Under the pieces are notes generated by a model. That model saw only the letters and a list, made by a program, of their open reading frames with translations, was not told the origin of the DNA and did not search any database. A program made the position numbers and the translations under genes. Shown in pieces: positions 34,869 to 46,527 of a stretch of 64,000 nt of DNA; the stretch's first letter is position 1, and each line of letters begins with the position of its first letter. Origin of the DNA: Alternaria dauci (lineage: Eukaryota > Ascomycota > Dothideomycetes > Pleosporales > Pleosporaceae). Where the stretch lies: contig NC_091277.1 in assembly GCF_042100115.1 (NCBI RefSeq), positions 1,116,001 to 1,180,000 on the forward strand, given 5' to 3'.

Positions 34869-37800
34869 GATGAAGTATCCTTTGCGGTAACCGGGTTATA
34901 TTTCGTCCGAAGTCTACTTTGGATGTGCCGTTCAACGGATATTATGAAAAGGATTAAAGAGTATACGCGTGGTATAAGCGAACCTCAACCAGGAAATAAA
35001 CGATCCAGTCGAAGTTCGACCCGGCCAGCCAGATACGAAGTGAAGAAAAGAATGTCGGTGTCCCGGGACGAGGGGAGTGATGTAGGGAGAGAGCGCGCGG
35101 ATGTGGAGGACGCTCAAGGTTACCGGGCACCAAGGGTATTATTATGTCAAGCCTTGGAACAAGCCGAGTCAATGTGCGCAGATCAGGTGGTAAAGGCGTG
35201 GAAACCTGGGTAGAGCGGCACGCTGTGCTGAAACCGACAGGCCCTGTTCGCTACGGAAGTGGCTCAAACCGATGCCCTACGAGTCTGCCGTATACCAGGT
35301 GCGTTAAGATGGATGACTGAGGAGATGACCAGGAAGAGCAGTGATGCAGAGAAGTCCGGGCGGCGCCAAACCTGAATGAGCCTAAGGACAAGATTTGGGG
35401 TATTGAAGTTGGTGGAGGGGTTTGCGGCTATGCGCGAGCAGCTAGTGTGTGAAGAGCGTCTCAGACCTGAAGCGCCAGGCACAGAACCATGTTTTCCTTG
35501 CAAAGACGGTGGTATGTTCGGAGCCTCAAGATGGACGGTTGATCTTGGACAATGCGCACTGCAGTCTATGCCGGTATGTGGCGAAGCGAACACCGTCTCG
35601 CTAGTGGGTTTTATTGGGGTTGGTGTTGGTAAGGCTGCTGGCAAGAACGGAGGCAATGCGGCAAACTTGTGCGATCTGCAACTGTCGAACCTTGGACTTG
35701 GACGCAGTCTGACAGATGAGCCTGAGCCGCTGTAGCAAGGTTTCGGACGTTATGTTTTGAGGGGTACAGATGACAGTTGAGGTTGAGGGTTTTGATGGGG
35801 GGGTGTACAAGGCGTCGGCGGGGACGTGCTGAAACGATGTACGTTGGAAGCCGTGTCCAATGCTGGAAAGGAGAAGAGAATGCAGGCTGGGTATCTCAAT
35901 GAATCGCTGAAAGTGGTATTCGCTTCGTAAATATCGTTAGGTTAGACTGCAGAGGCTGGTAATATGACTCTGGTAGGCAGTCGGCGGGGACAGTTGTTTA
36001 CAGGTACTTGTCTGGGTGGCGGATGTGCTCCTAGACTACCGCCCCTTGCGCAGAAGACGGCACCGAGGACGCGAGAAGAACTGTGGTATGAGCCTGTCGT
36101 GGCTTTTGCGTTAGAGGCGCCGAGGCTTGAACTCGTTGCTGTTGAAGGCTCTCTGTGCGTGTGGTTGGTAGCACCAAATCTAACGGGCGAAGATTGGCGT
36201 GGCGCGCCGAGCCAATGGGGGCCTGTCTCGAAGCGCTCGAGTACCCCCACAAAGTTTGAGCCCGCTACTGCGCTGTGCTGGCTGCAGGTGTACAAGATCT
36301 CGCCTCTATTTTGGGACCGACTCCATCGAAGACGGCTGGACGGACGGCAACATGCGAATTGCCGGCCTCGTGGATGGCCGACTTTGAGCATCAATTCTCG
36401 CTAGTCCCACGTTAGGGCCGTGACAATGGGAAGCGGTGTGCAGTGCGAAGAAAGCCGAGAGGATGTGGTTCTGGGCGATGTGATGAGAGAGCAAATGGCT
36501 GCGATGCTGAGTGATGGTGAGGGGCCAGACTGCCTGATTTGTGAGCAGTCGTGCGTTCATGATTTCAAGCTTCCATATTGCAATATCGTGGTTTTCCCTT
36601 TTGGGAACCGGCGTAGGCAGGTCTGGTAGCAGCACCTTCCTTCTGCTCGACGGTTGAACAAAGTACAGGTGCAGAAAACAACATCAGGCCATTGTTCTAC
36701 ACACAACCGCACATGGACTCTGATCCGCGCCTCGTAATTCTCCGACAGGGCCCTGTGCAAAGCTTCGCTGCCACGACGAACTGATACCGAACGAGTATCG
36801 TACCACTTTGTTTTGTCTCAACGTCTGCCATGGCTGCCAGAACCCCACCGTGACGGCATTAACAGCCACGAGGTGCATCTGAAGTAAACTTTGTCGTATG
36901 ATGTCGTTTGATGCGCATGCCTAGGTAATCTGGAGGGGCCTTCGATATCGTCTTCCATGCAGATGACTGATCGTCATGCACCAGGTCTGCGGTTGGATGA
37001 CCTGAGGCACAGAGCAGAAACCGGGACTCAGGCATCCGTCGGGATGGATTCATCGAGTACTGCCGTGCCGCACAGGGCGATGGCTGTGGAGAATACCTTC
37101 CCAACCTACTCGATGCGGAAAATTGATGGCACATATTTTGCGCGGCGACCTAGCGTACATGGCAAATTGGGTTGCGCAGAGCGGACTTTTTCACATGAGC
37201 AATGGCTTGACTGCTAGTACCAAGAGAATAGCGGTATGACCATTGAATCATGTCCAAGCCGTGGAATGCCTTGGTAGTCACCCAGTCACGCAAAAAATGG
37301 CGGCTTGCTTTTCGCAGCGAGGCACGTGAAGGCAAAGATTCACACGCCTAGCTCCGCTCACGCTACACTATGCGTGCCAAGCAGACGAGCATCAGCCGTT
37401 CATAGGATAGACTAAGACGGCGGCGCGATCCAGGATGCTGGTAGCATTGGCTGCAGAGGGGCTGGCGTCGCATGCAGCATCACCGCAGCCCCGCCAATCA
37501 GATGCGGCACACGCCCAATCATGGGCGAAGCGGGTCAAGCGGCTGCGAGGGCACCATGTTGCACCCCAGCGCTCCGCCGAGCGACGAGCTGCAAGGGTCG
37601 AGATGCAAGCCCTGGCGCATAATCTGTCTCTACAATTGCGGTCGACATCCGCTGTCGCTCCCGACGTACTGACACACCTCACGTCGCGAAGCTCAACGGC
37701 ATCACCAGCGCTGCCTGAACACCTAACACGCCTGATACTCGCCTACGCCTCAGCCATCCATAACACCCGCTGCACTATCATCTTCACTCGTACTGCCCGT

Positions 37801-38061
37801 GCCTGACCACCCTCGCGCCTTGCCGTTTTCGCCCCGCCTGGGAACCGCCGCTGCGAACAAGGCATTACTATAACAAAACCCGCCCTGCCACACCCACCCA
37901 GATTTGATGCTCATCTGTCGTCGAGGCTACTGGTAGTCAAAGGGACATTTCCGTTTACTTTCTTTCCTTCTTCGCCTTTTTATTTCCCAATCCTATCTCC
38001 CTTTCTTACACGACCGCGGGCTCGGTTTATTGCTCGTATCCTTTCTTTTTAATCTTCGACA
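34869..38061. other. 3.2 kb divergent intergenic region upstream of noxA
   Basis: The second-longest gap in the window. Several open frames of 100-150 codons lie on both strands (35264-35735, 35942-36404, 37392-37806), but they are mutually antisense, lack domains and do not splice into longer frames. The last ~150 bp before 38062 are strongly CT-rich (TTTCTTTCCTTCTTCGCC and similar), the probable leader of the membrane-protein gene. A long non-coding or regulatory role is possible but unsupported. Confidence 0.4.
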
Positions 38062-38619
38062 ATGGGCAAGTTAATCAAGAACCACTGGGCACGCCTCGTC
38101 ATCCTCACGGCTGCTGCGTGTAAGTCACAACCTCAGCAATGGCCCACAGCGCTCAGCAACGGTACTAATGCTATAACCAGATCAAATAGGAGCTGCACTC
38201 GAATGCTTCTTCTGGCCCAAGATCTTCTGGGATTTCCTTACCAAGAACCTCGATGGCGCTGTCAAACCTGTCCCCGTACTACAAGTCGTCAACATCATTC
38301 TCGGCTTCATCGGTCTCGCGTGGGAATGGCCATTACCGCTGCTCGCAGGTACCGGACTACATCGTTCAATCGAAGCCCGCCTGATTGTCTACCCCCTGAG
38401 TGCACTATGTGCCCTCTTGATCTACCAAGGCACCAACTCGGGACTCTACTACATCATCGGCATGGGAGCCTACTTTTGGGCGTTTAGCGAGGGCGAGGTA
38501 CGGCACAATTGCCTTTCCACGCTTCATCGATTTCTGGCTAACATCAAACACAGGTTGTCTGTCCCGAGCCATGGACTCTACCCAAGCGCGGCTCCACAGC
38601 ACGCAAGATGACCGCATAG
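38062..38619 (+). CDS. Small four-helix fungal membrane protein (DUF7727-like)
   Basis: Three exons (38062-38119, 38181-38497, 38554-38619) give 146 residues. Four hydrophobic helices are visible, beginning with RLVILTAAAYQIGA and including NIILGFIGLAWEWPLPLL, LSALCALLIY and GLYYIIGMGAYFWAFSEGE, followed by a basic tail. The start MGKLIKNHWAR and the block FWPKIFWDFLTKNLDGAVKP are well conserved in ascomycetes as I remember them; I believe the family is filed as DUF7727 but am not certain of the number. No catalytic residues are evident and the function is unknown. Donors are GTAAGT and GTACGG; both junctions keep the frame. Confidence 0.8.
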
Positions 38620-39379
38620 CTCGGCCACTTGTAGCACACAAAGAACCCCTTCGCTTCATACAAACTACTATACCCTCAAACACATTTCTCGCATTACCAT
38701 ATGTACCATGTCCACGTAGACGACGTACACCTCATCTCTCTGGCAGACCATGATTTAGCGAGTGTATTTTTTTCAAACCGCCTGCGAGCGGAAGGCGTTC
38801 ATATCTAGCGTCAAAGACGAGCAGCATCATCATCTTACGATATCAACCAACCATATTAAAATGAACAAATGAAGAATGACTATAAAAACCGACTTTGGCA
38901 GCTCTGCGTGAAACCTGCCCATCTCACGTTCCAGACATTGATTCTCTAGAGCCAAGTTCTACACGGCATGCTACTAGGAGACCTGAGGCAACCCCTCGTT
39001 TGATCCCCATCCTCATCTCCACTTTTTGTTACTTCGCTCAGCTGTTTCCATGCCTTGGCCTAACGACCCTCTAACAGCGTGTGCCTCGGGGCCTGAATCT
39101 TATCTAACCCTAGAAAAAGCGAAGCCATAATCTTAATAGCTAGCACAAGTAACATCACCATCACACAGTACATGCACTTTTCGTAAAACTTAAACTGGAG
39201 TCGATGATGACATCTCCTCAAATTCGTCTAGCTGTCGTTCGATATTTCCTTCACAGCCTTCCCTGTCTCGTGCCCCAGCACCAATGCACGCCACCGGGTA
39301 TGATAGCCATCGACAAAAGCCTCTCCCACGCAAACTCCTAAACCACTACGACTGGAACGCTCAAAACAGAAGAGTAAGT
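38620..39379. other. Convergent intergenic region
   Basis: 760 bp between two convergent genes, AT-richer than its surroundings, with no open frame worth naming. It holds both 3' flanks. Confidence 0.4.
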
Positions 39380-40631
39380 TTACTGCTCAGCAGGGCCTTC
39401 GATCAGAATCTTGATGCCCTTGCCACCCTTGACGTCCGCAAACGCCTTCTCCGCCTCGTCAAACTTGACCTTGCCGGTGATGAGTTCCTTGACTGAGATG
39501 CGTCCGCTAGCCACGAGGTCAATGGCGGTTTGGTAGTCGCCTGAGCCGTAACGGAAAGAGCCCTTGACGTTGAGTTCCTTGGTGCACATGGCCATGATAG
39601 GGAAGTTAATGTCGGGTTTACCCATGCCGCCCTGTTGGTCTTTGATTAGCATCGTTCTATGAAAATTGGACAAGCAGAAGAAAGCGTACCTGAACATATG
39701 TGCCGCCCATGCGCAGCGCGTGGATAGCGGTTTGAATACAGGGCTCAGCACCCGACGCATCGATAATGACATCTGCGCCCGAGCCCAGATCACATTCCTT
39801 GATCAGATTCTCGGCGTTTTCTTGTGCGCTCACTCTTTGGCTCTTGAAGCTTGCGTTTGCGGCGAACTTTAGTGCAAAGTTGAGGCGTTCGTCGTTGATG
39901 TCTACCGTCACAATCTTCTTTGCGCCGTATGCCTTTGCGACAGCGCAGCACAGCAGACCGACAGGGCCTGCACCGAATACTACGACAGAGTCTCCGGGCT
40001 TAATGGCAGCTTGCCTTGTGATGTGTACAGCGACAGCGGTGGGCTCGATAAGCGCACCCTCCTCCATGCTCATGTTCTCGGGAAGTTTGTAGCAAAAGTC
40101 CTCGGGCAGTGTGTAATACCGCGCAAGTGTGCCGTCGTATGGAGGGGTGGCAGCAAAGGCCATGTCAGGGCAAAGGTTGTACTTTCCATCCTTGCATCGT
40201 ACGCAACGACGGCAGGGCACACCGGGCTCCATAGCCACCTCATCACCAACCTTTAGGCTCTTGACCTTGTCGCCAACCTTGTGTACAATGCCAGCTGATT
40301 CGTGGCCAAGGACCATGGGCTTCTCAACGACAAAGTGACCAATGCGTCCCTCAACCCAGTAGTGCACATCCGAGCCGCAGATACCGGTCCATCGTGGTCT
40401 GATGATGACATCGTATGGGGAGGGGAGTTCGGGAATTGGTCGGTCTTCGTAGGTGAGCTTATCCTTGGCTTGGAGGATGAAAGAAGGGTTCTGAAGTTTT
40501 GTTAGTTGCTAGTGTATACAATTGACGCGTCAAGACCATTTGTTGTGGCGTTGTCAAGGTATAGCATGTATGGAGGGGTTGATGGTGGGGCACTATGACT
40601 TTACCTTCTGGGTCGCTGTTTGTGTCGCCAT
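39380..40631 (-). CDS. xdhA: Xylitol dehydrogenase (D-xylulose reductase)
   Basis: Exons complement(39380..39631, 39690..40490, 40605..40631) give 359 residues; the first coding exon is only nine codons (MATQTATQK). It is a zinc medium-chain polyol dehydrogenase: GICGSDVHYW, GHESAG, structural-zinc cysteines in CRRCVRCKDGKYNLC, a GAGPVG nucleotide loop and VDIND, indicating NAD preference. FAATPPYDGTLARYY and FRYGSGDYQTAIDL fit the xylitol/sorbitol dehydrogenase branch. It oxidises xylitol to D-xylulose, the step where L-arabinose and D-xylose catabolism meet. ladA lies 8 kb away on the same strand. Sorbitol dehydrogenase is the main alternative; the activities overlap. Confidence 0.88.
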
Positions 40632-41066
40632 CGTGATGTATTGTAAAGATTACAGAGTTTTGCGCAGCAGTATTCAGGTCAACTGTATATAAAAGAAAGA
40701 AGTGAAAGTCAGCTGTCAAAACTCGCGCGCAAGAGAGATGCTAATGACGAAGGAAATGGTGGATCCTGGTAGCTCGCGGCAAGCTATCCCGCCCTGGTTA
40801 GGAATGCCCCTCTCCACCGAAAGGCGGGAGTCTGGAAGCAGTGAAATTATCCGTCAGAATTATCCGGCGCTTGCATCACTGTTCTTGGAAAGTTCGTGTG
40901 GATATCTCGGCATTGCTCCGAGCTCGCTATTGAACGCCGTGGTTATGCGAGTGACCAAACCAATTTGCGCGTCTTGCGGTTCGTGTGGGCACCTTGCTAA
41001 TCTGCGCTGGCTTAACCTCACCGGTTCTTCTGAGAGGGTAATGTGCGGCAATCTTGATAGCATCTC
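40632..41066 (-). promoter_or_regulatory. xdhA upstream region with candidate TATA element
   Basis: 435 bp between the xdhA start and the end of the methyltransferase gene. TATATA at 40686-40691 lies about 55 bp before the start codon and could be a TATA element with a short leader. No classic XlnR site (GGCTAA) was found by eye. Confidence 0.35.
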
Positions 41067-42174
41067 TCAGCTGGCCCTCGAAATTTGCCTTTTCCAGCAT
41101 GACCACCAGCAAGTCACAAGCGCTTCATCGTCTCCATCTTCGCTTGTCTCTGACGGCCCCCAGTCATCCCGTCCCTTCTCCTCTCCCTCTTGCATTATCT
41201 CCAGGCCGAGCTCAAGCATCCGGCGACGGAAGTCTGTAATCTCGGGCAAATAACAGTCCCTGTATGGGAACTCGATGATCACTCTAGCATCACCGTCCAG
41301 AGAGAGCCAAGCGCCAATGGTATCAACCAACATACGGGGGTGATCTGGAGAGTACAGTGAATCTGCAGCCAGGATCAAGGGAAATTCAGCAGGAATGGCT
41401 AGATCGTCGCCAGCACTGCTGCTGTCTGGCAAAAGTTCACAGGAAGTAGGATGTGTCCAGTCAAGCACAGCTGTGCGGACTGTTCCGCCATTGAGATTGA
41501 CAATTTCTCGATTTTGCTGCGCGTTGTAGGCCAGGTTCGGGCAGATGCTGGGCAGGTCTGTCACAACAACGTCTGCGCCTAAAGCGGCCATTGCCAATCC
41601 TACTAAACCGGTACCAGATCCAAGCTCCAGGACTTGCAGCCTCTCTTGTGTATCTGGCGGTACGAGATTGAACGTCTTGAGGCGCTTAGCAAGCATATAT
41701 GAAGCAGCCCATGTCTTGAGGCCTAGATCGTCGCCAGTCATAGCAGGCTCGTGAATCTTGAGCTCGAACGATTCGGAAGCGGTAGGGATTTGGAACGTGC
41801 GCGACATGGTGCTCATGGCAGATCGACCGGAGCGCTCGCTCAGCCGGGCGCTGGCCTGATCCCAAATGCGCTCCTTGACCTCATCGTCTTGGATCCATTG
41901 TAAGCCGCTACTAACGATGGTGGTGAGGTATCGTGTGACGCCCTCTGGGTTGACCTGAACAACAGGCTCACCGGAAACTATCCGATTGCTGGTCTCGTCA
42001 CTCGTCTTTATGGATTCCCATGATCGTGGACCGGTGGTGAGGAGTGCGAGCGTGTCGAGGAGGGCGTCTGCGGAGGGCCTGGTGTAGAGTTGGGGTAGGT
42101 CGAGGACTGCATGTGGATTTAGCACCAAGACACGTGGATGCAAGGCGCAGGGCTATACCGTCTAGCATGGCCAT
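41067..42174 (-). CDS. EFM2: Efm2-like protein-lysine methyltransferase (METTL21 family)
   Basis: Two exons, complement(41067..42106, 42159..42174), give 351 residues. The first coding exon is 16 nt (MAMLD plus one base) and joins in phase to DLPQLYTRPS; the 52 nt intron has GTATAG, a GTGCTAAAT branch and GCAG. The class I methyltransferase core begins around residue 125 with TGDDLGLKTWAASYMLAKRL, then motif I LELGSGTGLVGLA and the post-I acidic residue in VVTDLP. These are hallmarks of family-16 lysine methyltransferases. The N-terminal DLYTRP block and the VTRYLTTIVSSGLQW segment match Efm2, which methylates elongation factor 2; the S. pombe relative is Rrg1. Assignment to Efm2 rather than a neighbouring subfamily is by memory of its layout. 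Confidence 0.75.
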
Positions 42175-42335
42175 GTTGGACCGACTATGGCAAAGGCGCG
42201 GGAAAATTGTTGGTAGGCGGGGCGGCGGTACTCACAAAGGTCCAGCGCGGGCCCGAGCTAGCCATGGCGGGGCTAAAGTCAAGGCACCACGAGCAGCGCA
42301 TACACGAGGATGCAAAGAGGCACGTTGCCACTTCT

Positions 42336-43152
42336 CTACGGCTTCTTCAGGGTTGTCTTGAAACCATAGTAGGCCGAGTCCATGTCGAATTGGAACTCGC
42401 GCGCCTGCTCGTCGCTCAACTTCTCGGCCGCCCGCATCTGGTTCAGAGTAATCAACCACTGAACGATCTTGCCTTTGCTCTCGAAATCGACGTCTGTGAC
42501 CTTGTTGACCGCCTGTATGATTTCGACAAGCAGCGGGTGTAGCGTGTCCTTTTCCACTAGCCCAATCTTGATGGCATCGAGCAGAGTGATGAAGGTCTCG
42601 GTCGCGTTGACGACGAGCGTCGCATCAGCATAGTCGGCTCCCTGAGTTGGTCTCGATGGGCCCTGTTCGATAGTTGCGGGTATGCCAACGCGCAGTCGCT
42701 CAATGGCGCGGGGACATTCCATCTGCAGTCGCATCAGCATAGTGCAGAGGGGAGCTCACCGTGCCGTTACGTACCTGCCACTCTTTGGCAAACTGATCCA
42801 GATTGCCAAATGCTTGCGCGACGGTCTCGTTGGCCAGATTGGACTTGTACTGCTTCATCAGCCGGTTGCACGTCTCGGTGTAGTCGGCTTCGGCGATCGA
42901 GTCCTTCAGGTAGGCCTTTTCTATGGCATCGAGCGTGATGATGATGCTGTAGATTTCGGCCAGCGAGTCGTTGAGGTCGCGCTCTGCATTGTTTGTAGAC
43001 AGCTTGACTTCCTGGAGACGGGGTGAGCATGCGCATCGATCGGCCGTCGAGTGGGCGCGTCATACCTCATCAAGGTTGATGGTCGCAGAGAGATTGGAGC
43101 GCGGCACATACGGCGTCGGCGCGTAGGCCAGCTGTCTGCCGCCGTAGGACAT
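42336..43152 (-). CDS. VPS28: ESCRT-I subunit Vps28
   Basis: Three exons, complement(42336..42722, 42775..43011, 43066..43152), all joined in phase 0, give 236 residues, the normal size. The N-terminal core (LSTNNAERDLNDSLAEIYSI, then DYTETCNRLMKQYKS) packs into the ESCRT-I headpiece with Vps23 and Vps37. The C-terminal domain, from MECPRAIERLR-type helix to FDMDSAYYGFKTTLKK, is the four-helix bundle that binds ESCRT-II (Vps36). The role is sorting ubiquitinated membrane proteins into multivesicular endosomes; in fungi ESCRT-I also serves ambient-pH (Pal/Rim) signalling. It lies 161 bp upstream of the methyltransferase start and shares a 238 bp divergent promoter with NOC2. Confidence 0.95.
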
Positions 43153-43390
43153 TCTGGGCAGTGTAGAGGAACGTCGTCTTGGAAGGCAGGCAAGCTTCAG
43201 TTGGAGTGGCCGCTGATGCGTCGGCGGCGGCAGCTCAAGCATCCCATGCACGGCGTGGGGAAGGCGCTAGTCATGCTTGCAGGGTCCTTAGCGCTGGAAC
43301 TTTTTCGAGGCCCAAGTTTTTCAACCACCACCTGCCACGCTCCGTCAACACCACCCTCCCGCCTGCCACGAGACGCCCGTTCCCGCCAAG
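43153..43390. promoter_or_regulatory. Compact bidirectional promoter of VPS28 and NOC2
   Basis: Only 238 bp separate the two start codons, so both promoters must overlap here. No TATA box is visible; the half next to NOC2 is C-rich. Confidence 0.6.
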
Positions 43391-45818
43391 ATGCCCGTCT
43401 CCAAGGCGACCAAGAAGTTCCAAAAGGACAAGCTCGGCGACGTCATCAAGCGCCGCAAGGATGTCGCCAAAGTCAAGCAGCGGAAGCAGATGGACGCCAA
43501 GAAGAAGGAGCGCAAGGCCAGAGACAACGAGAAGGCCGCCGACCTGCAGGAAGAAGCGGCCAAGAAGCCCAAGACGAATGGCGCCCAAGACGACAAGCTG
43601 GCCGACATGTCCATGGACCAATTCTTCCAGGGCGGCTTCCAGATTCCCGAGATGAAGAAGAAGCCGACCAAGCCACAGACGGGCAAGCGCAAACGCACAC
43701 CAATCGACCAAGATGCCTCCCACGGCTCCGACGAGGACATGCAAGATGCGCCCAGCGGTGCCGACGAGTCTGGCTCCGACAGCGACTCGGGCGACGATGT
43801 GGACACACACAAGGAGCAGCTTGCTGGGCTGGCAGAGAAGGACCCCGAGTTCTACAAGTACCTCAAGGAGAACGACGCCGAACTTCTCGACTTTGCCGAA
43901 GACGCCGACCTCGCAGAGATTGATGCTCTATCCGCCAGTGAAGACGAGGCGACACCAAGAAAGAAGAAGAAGGCCGCCGCCGCCGCTGAAGACGACTCAG
44001 ACGACGACGACGCAGATTCAGGCAATGAGCTCAACTTGAAGACGGTCCAAAAATGGAAAGCCTCCATGGAGTCGAAACATTCCCTGCGCGCCATGAAGGA
44101 GGTGGTTCTGGCTTTCCGCGCCGCATCACACATGAACGACTCTGAGAATTCCAAAACATACAAGTACTCCATAACCGACCCAGATGGTATGCAGCATCCG
44201 TTTCTACCTCTGAATCAGACTAACAGCATACAGTCTACCACCAAGTCCAAATAACCACTCTCCACTTAGTGCCCAAGGTACTCCAACATCACTTGCCTGT
44301 CAAGGAGAGCGCTGGTGGCAGGATGTAAGTAGCCCACAGCAGTTCTTCCGCATGGCCGCTAACAACCACAGTCGCGTTCCTACCGACTCAAAGAAGTTCC
44401 GCACCCTTACGCCTCTCCTCAAGTCGCACACCGTCTCGATACATCACCTGCTTGAGAACCTGTCCGATTCCAAGACCCTACAGATGACACTAGACTCGCT
44501 CTCCAACATGCTCCCATACATTCTGTCCTTCAAGAAGGTTGTGCGTGAGGTCATTCGGTCTGTCGCGTCGGTCTGGTCCGACAGCGCCAACAATGACGGA
44601 ACAAGAGTGTCGGCTTTCTTGGTCCTGCGACGATTGGTAGTCATCGCAGACCCGAGTATCCGCGAGGCTGTCTTGAAGCAGGTGTACCAAGGGCTTGTCA
44701 AGAGTGCAAGGAATACCACAATCCACAACATCCAGGGTATCAATCTGATGAAGAATACCGCGGCCGAGCTCTGGGGTATCGATCCTACTGTTGGCTACAC
44801 CACCGGCTTTGGCTTCATCCGCCAACTCGCGATACACCTGCGCACAAGCATCACCAACAAGACAAAAGACTCACACAAGACAGTATACAACTGGCAGTAC
44901 ATTCACTCGCTAGACTTCTGGTCACGAGTCATCTCAATGCACTGCGAATCGCTTAGGGAAGCAGAGTCTGGCAAGCCATCGTCCTTGCGGCCCCTCATTT
45001 ATCCCGTTGTGCAGGTCACACTCGGTGCCATGCGCCTCATCCCGACATCGCAATACTTTCCTCTCCGTTTCCAGCTCATCCGATCGCTCCTCCGCATCTC
45101 CCAAGCAACATCAACCTACATACCCCTTGCGCCTGCCCTCGTCGAAGTCCTCAATTCCGCAGAGATGAAGAAGCCTCCGAAGCCCAGCACGCTGAAAGCT
45201 CTCGACTTCAGCATCAGTATCCGCGCATCAAAAGCCTTTCTCCGAACGCGCATCTACCAAGACGGCATCGGTGAGCAGGTCGCCGAGCTCCTAGCCGAAT
45301 TCTTCGTCCTCTGGACCAAGAACATTGCTTTCCCCGAACTCGCACTTCCTGTCATTGTTATGCTCAAGCGTTGGGTTAAGGCGATTACCAAGAAGAGCAG
45401 CGGCAACAAAAATACCAAAGTATCTTCTCTTATCGCACTCCTTGTCCAGAAGCTAGAAGCAAACTCACGATGGGTCGAAGAGAAGCGCAACAAGGTCGAA
45501 TTTGCGCCCAACAACCGTGCAGGTGTAGAAGGCTTCTTGAAGGATGTAGAGTGGGATAAGAGCCCACTAGGTGCATTCGTGGCTGGCCAAAGGAAGAGCA
45601 GGGAGCAGAAGCAGAAGTTGCTCGAGGAAGCAAGGAAAACGGAGGACAGGAAGAGGAAGGAGTCTGAAAAGCATGAGAAGAGCAACGGCGAGGTATTCGC
45701 CGCGGATGATGATGATCAAGATGAAGAGGAGGAGGTTGATCTCGACGGCCTGAGCGACGAAGACCTGGAGATGGATGATGACGATGAAGAGGAGGAGGAG
45801 GAGAGTGACGACGAATAG
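43391..45818 (+). CDS. NOC2: Nucleolar complex protein 2 (Noc2), 60S ribosome assembly factor
   Basis: Three exons (43391-44186, 44234-44324, 44372-45818) give 777 residues. The N-terminus is Lys-rich with nuclear/nucleolar signals (KKKERKARDNEK), then acidic patches. The Noc2 domain starts after KWKASMESKHSLRAMKEV and spans about residues 225-640, with helical HEAT-like repeats and GINLMKNTAAELWGID, TYIPLAPALVEVL and the end MLKRWVKAI. A Lys-rich coiled segment and a long Asp/Glu tail follow. Noc2 pairs with Noc1 and Noc3 to move pre-60S particles from nucleolus to nucleoplasm. The 47 nt first intron has GTATGC and ACAG; both joins keep the frame. Confidence 0.95.
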
Positions 45819-46527
45819 ATGGTTTTGTTTGTTTAATCGAATACTGTATCGGATGTTCGGTGTTGGGTATCGCGAATTCGTCGATACAGATACACTACAT
45901 ACGCTGAGAGCACTGCAATAGAACGCAGAGGTTTCACTAAATAAACCTTTTTTCGTATCATTTGGTGAATAACGTGACAGCAAGCAAATCGGTCCAGACA
46001 ACGTGCGCAAAGGGATCCATCTCAGCAGACTCCCTGCAAGGTGACTGAAATTCCTATCAGTAGGTGCCTACGGAGAAGCTTGCTCCCGATGAGGCGCACC
46101 TAGAACCCTATCACGAGCAGTTTGTCCTAGAGATATACGTTGTCACGTTGTTATTGAAGCAGCAACGAAGGTGTTTGTGTGTATGTTTAGAATCACATTT
46201 CTGGCAGAATAGTACAGCTTTAAAGGCACAAGCTTTTTCGTATATCAGAAACAAAACATGTATGATGTCGACTAGAATGTTATCCCCTCGCTTCTAGAAA
46301 GGGAACGAAGGGCATTTTGGGCTGGGAATGCGAGGACTGTCAAAAAGAAAGAGACATGAGAGACTCCACATCAACCAAAATCTACAACCTTGCCGTTCCA
46401 ATCCAGACCGATCCGAGAGCAGTGAGACCGTCAATACTACTCAAAATAAGCCAAATCGTGGTCTCTCCGTGATACATCCACCTTTTCGTAAGCAAACATA
46501 CATCCAACTACTCTGGTAGCCCATCTC
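45819..46527. other. Convergent intergenic region
   Basis: About 710 bp of 3' flanks of NOC2 and the SRA gene. No gene seen. Confidence 0.4.

Noticed and set aside
35264..36404. Overlapping 110-150 codon frames on both strands upstream of noxA
   Set aside because: They are mutually antisense, with no family resemblance and no consistent splice sites.
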